This document shows, piece by piece, positions 14,087-19,482 of a DNA stretch of 19,482 nt. Numbering within the stretch: position 1 is the stretch's first letter; each line of letters starts with the position of its first letter. A model generated the notes under the pieces. It was not told where the DNA came from, did not search any database, and saw only the letters and a list, made by a program, of their open reading frames with translations. The position numbers and the translations under genes were made by a program. Source of the DNA: an uncultured Hungatella sp. (GTDB taxonomy: Bacteria; Bacillota; Clostridia; Lachnospirales; Lachnospiraceae); contig CAJUPQ010000068.1 in the NCBI GenBank assembly GCA_910588505.1, positions 1-19,482 on the forward strand, given 5' to 3'.

Positions 14087-14139
14087 AGAGACAGAAGAAA
14101 CCATCCGCCATATTTAGACGGATGGTTTCTTCTGTCTCT
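14087..14139. terminator. Bidirectional terminator, 21-bp stem
   Basis: A perfect 21-bp stem, 14087-14107 with 14119-14139 (inner end CCATCCG/CGGATGG), around an 11-base loop, with AAAA before and TTTT after. It lies between the convergent GH105 and recombinase genes and can end both transcripts. Confidence 0.92.
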
Positions 14140-14142
14140 CTT

Positions 14143-15033
14143 TTACTGTCTCGGGTGGGTGGTGTGGTATACTGCTCTCACCATGTCCTCTTTCCGCGCG
14201 TAAGCTGCATAGGCCTGAGTGGAAGCCATATCAGAATGACCCATCATGGTCTGCACGGCCCGCAGATCCGCGCCGTTGCTTATAAGGTGGGCCGCAAAGG
14301 AGTGGCGCAGGGTATGGGGGGTAATGTCCGCGGTAATACCGGCCATAGCCCCATAGTGTTTTATGATCTTCCAAAATCCCTGACGGCTCATAGGCCTGCC
14401 GCTACAGTTCACAAATAAAAGCGCTGACTCTTTCCCCTTTAAAAGGCTGTCTCTGGCCTGGCTTAAGTATTGCTCCAGGGCCTGTCTTGTTACCTTCCCG
14501 AAGGGAACCGTCCGCTCTTTATGCTCATCCCGGCAGGTGATAAATCCGATGGAAAGGTTTAAGTCTTTCAGCGCAAGCCCGATCAGCTCTGAGACCCGTA
14601 TACCTGTGGCATACAGAAGTTCCAGCATGGCCTTATCCCGCAGCTCCTTGGGCGAGGAGCCTCCAGGCTGGTTTAACAGGCTGGTCACCTCCTCCACGGT
14701 AAGGATGGTGGGGGCTTTCTTTTCTACTTTGGGAGCCTTGAGAAGTTCCGCCGGATCGCGGCTGATCTTTCCCCGGCTAAATTCATAGTGGAAAAACGCT
14801 TTCATGGAAGCCATCATACGGGATATGGTAGTAGCTGCCCTGCCCTGGCTCTCCAGATAGAGGATATATGAGTTCAGCAGGGTCCTGGTCACCTTTTTTG
14901 TCTCCACGATCCCCTGCTCTTTTAAGTACTCTTCCATCTGGTCCAAATCACGCCTGTAGGACATCTGTGTATTTTTTGAAGCCTGCCTTTCCTGGGACAG
15001 ATACTCCATAAACTCTCTGATCTCTGCTTCCAT
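14143..15033 (-). CDS. xerD: XerD-like tyrosine recombinase
   Basis: A 296-residue site-specific recombinase, the normal length for XerC/XerD, which resolve chromosome dimers at dif. The N-terminal SAM-like core-binding domain covers about residues 1-85. The catalytic domain shows Arg146 (GIRVSEL), Lys172 (HKERTVPFG), His240 and Arg243 (HTLRH), His266 (MMGHSD) and Tyr275 (TQAYAAY), a full set. The start at 15033 follows GAGGAG; an earlier in-frame ATG at 15093 overlaps the -10 box and cannot be on the transcript. It is monocistronic, with its own promoter. No integrase-type arm-binding domain or attachment sites are visible, so a housekeeping role is likelier than a phage one. XerC cannot be fully excluded. 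Confidence 0.88.
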   Translation of the reverse strand: MEAEIREFMEYLSQERQASKNTQMSYRRDLDQMEEYLKEQGIVETKKVTRTLLNSYILYLESQGRAATTISRMMASMKAFFHYEFSRGKISRDPAELLKAPKVEKKAPTILTVEEVTSLLNQPGGSSPKELRDKAMLELLYATGIRVSELIGLALKDLNLSIGFITCRDEHKERTVPFGKVTRQALEQYLSQARDSLLKGKESALLFVNCSGRPMSRQGFWKIIKHYGAMAGITADITPHTLRHSFAAHLISNGADLRAVQTMMGHSDMASTQAYAAYARKEDMVRAVYHTTHPRQ

Positions 15034-15091
15034 TATCTGCTCCTCTGGCCCTTTTCCCCCAAAAAGTGGTCTTTTTTTGTCTTTTTCTACC

Positions 15092-15120
15092 ATTATATAT
15101 ACTTATTCGGATAAAATCAA
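15092..15120 (-). promoter_or_regulatory. Promoter for the XerD-like gene
   Basis: On the minus strand, TTGATT (15120-15115), a 17-bp spacer and a perfect TATAAT (15097-15092). The start would be near 15085, which places the ATG at 15033 about 50 bases downstream. Confidence 0.7.
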
Positions 15121-15162
15121 ACACATTTTTCCCACTTTGACCCATTTTTTGGATTTTTCCAG

Positions 15163-16395
15163 TCAGTTTAGCAGAACCCCGTCGCTGCCTGCCACGCTTC
15201 CGTTGGGAACTGCCCGGTTAACCCAGAGAACGCCGGAGGACGGATCCAGATAAAACCACCTGCCATCGATACTCTGATACCCGGTCTTCATAGCTCCCCT
15301 GGTTCCGTCAGATACCGGATTAAGGTAATACCAGTTGTTGTTCAGATATTGCCAGCCGGTCTTCATGGCGCCCCTGGTCCCGTCGGACACCGGGTTGAGA
15401 TAAAACCAGTTGTTGTCTACATGCTGCCACCCCACCTTCATGGCTCCTCTCGTCCCGTCGGACACCGGGTTGAGATAAAACCAGTTGTTGTCTACATAGA
15501 TCCAGCCTGTATCCATATAGGAATCGTCTGCCAGATGGAACCAGTTGTTATCCGTATAGAGCCATCTGCCGCGAACCAGGCTTCCGCCGGTCTGCCGATA
15601 AGACCACCCCCGGTTGTCTTGCTGCCATCCTTCTGGCTGGCGGGGAGACTGGGGGCTGACAGGCGCGCTGGGGCTGGGTCCTGTATAGATATTGCCGGCG
15701 GTGATGGCGTTTTCTTCCGATCTTTCGGTCCATGGGCTTTTCTGTTCATCCGAGCTGCTAAGCCCTCTCACCCGGAAGCTGTACTCCCCGGCCCTGGTCA
15801 TGTAGGGGTAAAAATCAAATTCATTCCTGTTGGTGCTTATGGTCTTGACCAGGGAATTGCCCCGATACAGCCTTACCTCGTACCGGTCGGCGTCCCCGGC
15901 GTCAGACCAGTGGGCGGTGTTTTCCTCCCAGTAGTACTCCTCAATATCCCCCAGAGGCCCTGTAACTTTTGGCAGTCTTATATTCACCTGAAGGCTGTCG
16001 CCGCCTCCCAGGACCTTCTTGGAGCTTACCTCGCTCTGGAAACCGGAGACTGTCACTTTCGTGGCGGAAGTAAAGCGATACCTGGCCGTGTCATTTAAAG
16101 ACAGCTCAACTCGTATGGAGGGCGTCTCCCCCCGAAGCCATACAGCATCGTCCATATCATAATACGCGGCCGATTCGGTTATGGAGATCCGTCCGTCCTG
16201 CTGGGTAACCGTAACCGTCCCCGCCTCTTTTCCCACTTCCGGTTTCGGATCGCACCTCACCGTCAATTTTACCGAAGTCACCGTCTCCCTCTGGGTGCTT
16301 GCGTATACCGGCATAGCCGCCACCAAAAGGGCGGCAGCGGCAATGAGCATCTGCTTTGCTCCTGATGCCTTTCGCCGGATCATGTTATGTTTCAT
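15163..16395 (-). CDS. Secreted cell-wall-binding repeat protein
   Basis: A 410-residue exported protein. A Sec signal peptide (KR-rich start, hydrophobic 17-27, cleavage near PVYA-ST at residue 32) is followed by two beta-rich domains. The first has no recognised name. The second (about WSDAGDADRYEVRLYRG to SFRVRGLSS) looks like fibronectin III. After a Pro/Ser linker come five or six choline-binding/glucan-binding-type repeats of about 20-25 residues with the core NNWFYLNPVSDGTRGAMK-GW; such repeats dock proteins to wall teichoic or lipoteichoic polymers. The ATG at 16395 follows GGAGG at 7 bases; an upstream GTG is too close to it. No catalytic domain is recognised, so it may be structural or an adhesin. 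It is divergent from the chemoreceptor gene. Confidence 0.85.
   Translation of the reverse strand: MKHNMIRRKASGAKQMLIAAAALLVAAMPVYASTQRETVTSVKLTVRCDPKPEVGKEAGTVTVTQQDGRISITESAAYYDMDDAVWLRGETPSIRVELSLNDTARYRFTSATKVTVSGFQSEVSSKKVLGGGDSLQVNIRLPKVTGPLGDIEEYYWEENTAHWSDAGDADRYEVRLYRGNSLVKTISTNRNEFDFYPYMTRAGEYSFRVRGLSSSDEQKSPWTERSEENAITAGNIYTGPSPSAPVSPQSPRQPEGWQQDNRGWSYRQTGGSLVRGRWLYTDNNWFHLADDSYMDTGWIYVDNNWFYLNPVSDGTRGAMKVGWQHVDNNWFYLNPVSDGTRGAMKTGWQYLNNNWYYLNPVSDGTRGAMKTGYQSIDGRWFYLDPSSGVLWVNRAVPNGSVAGSDGVLLN
15379..15497 (-). repeat. 75-bp tandem repeat units in wall-binding domain
   Basis: A 44-bp stretch at 15379-15422 recurs identically at 15454-15497, exactly 75 bp (25 codons) apart, with a third, more diverged copy at about 15304-15347. 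Identity at the DNA level means recent duplication or ongoing gene conversion, so copy number may vary among strains. Confidence 0.85.
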
Positions 16396-16427
16396 GGGCA
16401 CACCTCCTGATTTCTTTTGATGTAAAA

Positions 16428-16457
16428 ATTATAAGACCTGGAAATGCCCCTGGTCAA
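16428..16457 (-). promoter_or_regulatory. Promoter for the wall-binding protein
   Basis: On the minus strand, TTGACC (16457-16452), an 18-bp spacer and a perfect TATAAT (16433-16428), about 33 bp before the ATG. Confidence 0.7.
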
Positions 16458-16474
16458 GGGAACGGGAAAGGATG

Positions 16475-16486
16475 TAAGAATTCTTA
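16475..16486. promoter_or_regulatory. 12-bp palindrome in divergent intergenic region
   Basis: TAAGAATTCTTA, a perfect palindrome, lies between the two divergent promoters, just upstream of the leftward -35. It is a possible binding site for an unknown regulator of one or both genes. No protein can be assigned. Confidence 0.35.
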
Positions 16487-16531
16487 TATTTTATGTAAGT
16501 ATTGGCTGCGGGAATATTATGTCAAAAACGC

Positions 16532-16560
16532 TTGTAGTCCACCTCGGTTACTGGTATAAT
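16532..16560 (+). promoter_or_regulatory. Promoter for the chemoreceptor gene
   Basis: TTGTAG (16532-16537), a 17-bp spacer and a perfect TATAAT (16555-16560). The leader is about 80 nt long, without a riboswitch I could recognise. It looks like a vegetative sigma-A promoter rather than a flagellar sigma-D type. Confidence 0.7.
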
Positions 16561-16644
16561 TATAGTAATATTGTATACTTTTCTCATCTCAAGTCTGGAA
16601 ATCCATGGAAGATTAGATGCAAAAAAATCTCAAGGGGGTACTAT

Positions 16645-18651
16645 ATGAAACAGAAAGAACAAGAAGCCGCCCATGCAGGCACAGTCAGACGAGGCTGGGG
16701 TATTACGGGCAAACTGGCATCAGCCATTGTTATGAGCGTCGTGATCGCCGTGGCGATCCTGCTGGGCGTAGTTTACTTTCAGATGTCCCACGCCCTGTTA
16801 GACAAGAGCGAGGACCTGCTTAAGACTACTACGGACCGGACCGTTCAGGAAACCAGGGCCTGGATCAATCGCACTCTGACCATGCTGGAGACCCAGAGAG
16901 ACACCATCCAGTACGAGGACATGGAAGTCCCGGCTATGATGGACTATATCCGCCACACGGTCAATAAAAACGAGGCTTACCCTGCCGGTCTGTATGTGGC
17001 GCTGACAGACGGCACGCTTCACCACGCTTCCTTTGTACCAGGCCCTGACTATGACCCTGCGGAAAAGAGCTGGTATCAGGACGGTTTAAAGTCGGACTCC
17101 TTTATGTTTGGCGACACCTACTTTGATGAGGACAGCCAGTCTTACGTGGTAGGCGCCTCCGGTGTGCTGAAGGGAGCGGACGGTTCGGTTCGGGGCGTTG
17201 CCGCGGCGGACGTGTATCTGGACTCTATCTCCCAGATCGTCAGCCAGGTCCAGATCGAGGACACCGGCGGTATTTTTCTTGTAGATACCCGGACAGACAC
17301 CATCATCGGCCATAAAGATCCTTCCATTACCGGACAGATCTTAAGCCAGATGAAGGACGGCATGTACGCCTATGTGGGGCAGAAAATCCTCTCCGGAAAA
17401 ACAGGGCTGTCCCTCTATGAAGATACATACATTCAAGTAGCCCCAGTGCCTGGATGCGATTGGATGGCAGTGGCCTATGTATCCCGGGCAGAGGTTTTGC
17501 AGGAATTACATCAGCTGACCATCAGCATGCTTCTCGTGGCCGGCATGGCTATTTTAGTTCTCATTATCCTGGTGGTGATCCAGGTCCGGCGGGTTATCGG
17601 CCGTCCGGTAAAGGAGTTAAGCATGGTGGCTACCCGGATCGCCGAGGGAGAACTGGATCAGACAATCCACTACCATTCCAGGGATGAACTGGGCGTGCTG
17701 GCAGATGACTTTAACCATGTTACCCTTCGGCTTCGGGATTATGTCACTTATATTACGGAGATTTCAGAAAAGCTTCATGAGATCGCGTCGGGAAATCTGG
17801 CCTTTACGTTGGAAAATGAATATTCCGGGGAGTTTAGAAGGATCAAAGCTGCTCTGGATGAAATCTCCCATTCCCTGAACGCTGCCATGGGACAATTACA
17901 GGCATCTTCCCGGGATGTGGCCGCAGGAGCGGAACAGGTTTCCGGAGGCGCTATGACCCTGTCCCAGGGCTCTACGGAGCAGGCAGCCGAGGTAGATACT
18001 CTGGCAGGACATATCAGCGCAGTCTCTGACAGCGTACACAAGATCGCCAAGGGAGCCCAGGAGGCCAGCCTTATCTCCCAGCAGGTAAAGAGCGGCATCC
18101 TGTCCAGCAATGAAAAGATGCAGAACATGACTGTGGTGATCCAGCGCATCAGCGAAAAATCCACGGAGATCCACAAGATCGTAAAGACCATTGAGGATAT
18201 CGCTTTCCAGACCAACATCCTTGCCCTCAATGCAGCCGTGGAAGCGGCCAGAGCCGGCAGCGCCGGAAAAGGGTTTGCCGTGGTTGCCGATGAGGTCCGC
18301 GCCCTGGCCGGCAAGTCATCCGCAGCTGCCCAGGAAACCACCGTCCTGCTCAGCCAGACCGTGGAGTCTATGGACGAAGGCGTGCGCGCTGCTCAGGACA
18401 CGGCGGACTCCATGCTAGAAGTTGTGGCGCACGCGGACGAGATGAATAAGCTTATTGACGGTATTGCCAACTATACCAAGGAACAGGATGCCAACACGGA
18501 GGAGATCACCCGCGGTATTGAACAGATCTCCACGGTTGTCCAGACCAACGTTGCGACAGCGGAGGCCAGTGCCGCTGCCAGCGAGGAGTTGTCAGGTCAG
18601 GCTCTTATGCTTCGGGAACTGGCAGCCAAATTCAAGCTTCTGGATCAGTGA
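16645..18651 (+). CDS. Methyl-accepting chemotaxis protein (dCache type)
   Basis: A 668-residue transmembrane chemoreceptor that would signal to CheW/CheA at the inner membrane. TM1 is at about residues 24-46. An extracellular double-Cache-like sensor follows at about 55-290, with a KSWYQDG motif at the usual ligand pocket; the arginine two residues before Trp in amino-acid-sensing Cache domains is Lys here, so an amino-acid ligand is not supported. TM2 is at about 293-314, then HAMP (about 315-368), then a long coiled coil with the hairpin tip EDIAFQTNILALNAAVEAAR near residues 516-535 and GKGFAVVADEVRALA after it. AAGGGGG before the ATG at 16645 fixes the start. No CheR-tether pentapeptide is seen at the end (KFKLLDQ). 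No other chemotaxis or flagellar genes lie in the window. Confidence 0.92.
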   Translation: MKQKEQEAAHAGTVRRGWGITGKLASAIVMSVVIAVAILLGVVYFQMSHALLDKSEDLLKTTTDRTVQETRAWINRTLTMLETQRDTIQYEDMEVPAMMDYIRHTVNKNEAYPAGLYVALTDGTLHHASFVPGPDYDPAEKSWYQDGLKSDSFMFGDTYFDEDSQSYVVGASGVLKGADGSVRGVAAADVYLDSISQIVSQVQIEDTGGIFLVDTRTDTIIGHKDPSITGQILSQMKDGMYAYVGQKILSGKTGLSLYEDTYIQVAPVPGCDWMAVAYVSRAEVLQELHQLTISMLLVAGMAILVLIILVVIQVRRVIGRPVKELSMVATRIAEGELDQTIHYHSRDELGVLADDFNHVTLRLRDYVTYITEISEKLHEIASGNLAFTLENEYSGEFRRIKAALDEISHSLNAAMGQLQASSRDVAAGAEQVSGGAMTLSQGSTEQAAEVDTLAGHISAVSDSVHKIAKGAQEASLISQQVKSGILSSNEKMQNMTVVIQRISEKSTEIHKIVKTIEDIAFQTNILALNAAVEAARAGSAGKGFAVVADEVRALAGKSSAAAQETTVLLSQTVESMDEGVRAAQDTADSMLEVVAHADEMNKLIDGIANYTKEQDANTEEITRGIEQISTVVQTNVATAEASAAASEELSGQALMLRELAAKFKLLDQ

Positions 18652-18658
18652 CAAGTAT

Positions 18659-18691
18659 AGCCGAAGGCCGGGGAGTTCCCAGCCTTCGGCT
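18659..18691. terminator. Terminator between chemoreceptor and CotH remnant
   Basis: A 10-bp perfect stem, AGCCGAAGGC (18659-18668) with GCCTTCGGCT (18682-18691), starts 8 bp after the chemoreceptor stop. The T-rich stretch after it is interrupted by a run of G. It may serve both converging genes. Confidence 0.75.
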
Positions 18692-18704
18692 AATTGGGGG
18701 GTTC

Positions 18705-19427
18705 TTATTTTCTCCTGGGGATTCTCTCATAAAACGCTGCCAAAATGAGAGCCAGAACGGATATCAGCAGACAGCTTCCCCAAACTGCCAGATTTCCCAC
18801 GATTGCTTCACTATTTCTGCTTTCAGGCGCTCCCGGCATACCGCCTCTTGCAAACGCCTCCGCTGCCTGGGGCTTAGGCATACCTTCTGATTGTGGTTCT
18901 CCTGGGAATCCGCCCTCTCCCTCCGGCATGACAGGTTCCGCTTCTTCTCGAAAACCTTCCCGCCCCGGCCCGAAAGACCTGTTGCCCCCCATAGTCCCCA
19001 TAGCGTCAATATCGATAGAGGACGCGTCGATCAGCCCTGAAGGATCCGCCTGCTGGCCCTCGTCTGTAGAGGGAATACTCCCGTCAAGCTGTCCCCGGAT
19101 GCTCTCTGCCCGCAGCATCACCGTATCATAGAGCATTTCTACCCCTGTAAGGTACTCCTCCAGGGAGTAAAAAGCTGTGGGATCTGTCTCCACCAATGTA
19201 TCGATCTGACTCCGCACGCGGTTATAGAATTCGTCAAACTTTCCTCCAAAGACATACGCCTCCACAAGCTGCTCCAGATATTCATGATACCTGGCCAGAT
19301 ACTCCTCATCCTCCAGAAGACCGTCGAAAAACCTGGTGGCATCAAAAGGTGTGTCGATGGCGTCATTGACAGTTCCCGAAGCGCCGCTGCTCCTCCCCAT
19401 CCCCATGCCGCCAAAAGAAAGGTTGTA
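18705..19427 (-). pseudogene. CotH-family protein, C-terminal part only
   Basis: The frame begins with YNLSFGG at 19427, which matches the conserved DYNLAFGG-type motif late in CotH kinase-like proteins. It continues through EDEEYLARYHEYLEQLVEAY, YNRVRSQIDTLVETDPTAFYS and LRAESIRGQLDGSIPST, a typical CotH tail. A Gly/Pro/Glu-rich linker and one C-terminal membrane helix (VWGSCLLISVLALILAAFY) with RIPRRK at the inside end follow. CotH proteins are protein kinases of the spore coat, and related membrane forms exist in clostridia. The kinase core upstream is missing: only TVT precedes the motif before a TGA at 19437-19439. The in-frame ATG at 19406 lies inside the conserved region, so I call it a truncated gene. 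Confidence 0.7.
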
Positions 19428-19482
19428 AGTAACTGTTCAGCACCCTGTTAAGGGCACATTGATTTTTGGACAAAACAGAGAA
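19428..19482. other. Foreign sequence at CotH breakpoint
   Basis: From 19428 to the window edge the CotH reading frame is lost. The 55 bases contain a small CCCT-TAAC-AGGG hairpin (minus-strand reading) and no coding sign. An inserted element end is the simplest reading, but no named insertion sequence can be recognised and the rest lies outside the window. Confidence 0.35.

Noticed and set aside
14143..15033. Phage or integrative-element integrase
   Set aside because: Length and motifs match housekeeping XerD; no arm-binding domain, excisionase, attachment repeats or phage genes are nearby.
16444..16644. N-terminal extension of the chemoreceptor
   Set aside because: It contains the promoter at 16532-16560, and the ribosome site AAGGGGG fixes the start at 16645.
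16561..16644. Riboswitch (for example cyclic di-GMP) before the chemoreceptor
   Set aside because: The leader is short and none of the conserved riboswitch segments or a terminator stem could be found.

Overview
The window reads as chromosome of an anaerobic gut-type Firmicute, most likely a Lachnospiraceae (Clostridium/Enterocloster-like). The reasons are strong GGAGG ribosome sites, roughly 50% GC genes with AT-rich spacers, sigma-A type promoters, a solo XerD-type recombinase, choline-binding-type wall repeats, a CotH remnant and a large chemoreceptor. The taxon is inferred from gene style, not from a marker gene.

Layout. 1-756 is a scar: the remains of a PHP-domain gene (-) and an AraC-type regulator (+), apparently once divergent, abut with both 5' ends missing. 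801-3000 holds a MerR-family regulator (-) and a divergent 2,4-diaminopentanoate-dehydrogenase-like oxidoreductase (+), closed by a strong terminator. 3001-3451 has no clear gene but holds a 165-nt hairpin with a gap-free 70-pair stem, the most unusual object here, followed by a second terminator-like hairpin. 3452-5733 (-) encodes a choloylglycine-hydrolase/penicillin-acylase family Ntn hydrolase and a solitary TRAP-type solute-binding protein.

5840-14065 is the core: a pectin (galacturonan/rhamnogalacturonan) oligosaccharide locus. Leftward from about 12.77 kb run a lipoprotein binding protein, a small unknown protein, two sugar ABC permeases, a GH28 family hydrolase, a LacI-type regulator and apt. 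Rightward runs a GH105/GH88-type unsaturated glucuronyl/galacturonyl hydrolase. Neither hydrolase has a signal peptide, so the model is uptake of oligosaccharides by the ABC system followed by cytoplasmic breakdown. The two transcription units diverge from overlapping promoters at 12763-12802, flanked about 223 bp apart by two LacI-type operators (12667-12680 and 12890-12903). This suggests control by the locus' own LacI protein, perhaps by DNA looping. No ATP-binding subunit is present; a shared MsmX-like ATPase elsewhere is expected.

14087-18691 holds a bidirectional terminator, a XerD-like recombinase (-), a secreted wall-binding repeat protein (-) and a divergent methyl-accepting chemotaxis protein (+). 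18705-19427 is the 3' part of a CotH-family gene cut at about 19427, where unrelated sequence begins and runs off the window.

I saw no CRISPR array, tRNA, rRNA or complete mobile element. The best candidates for something undescribed are the 165-nt hairpin and the small protein inside the sugar-transport operon.
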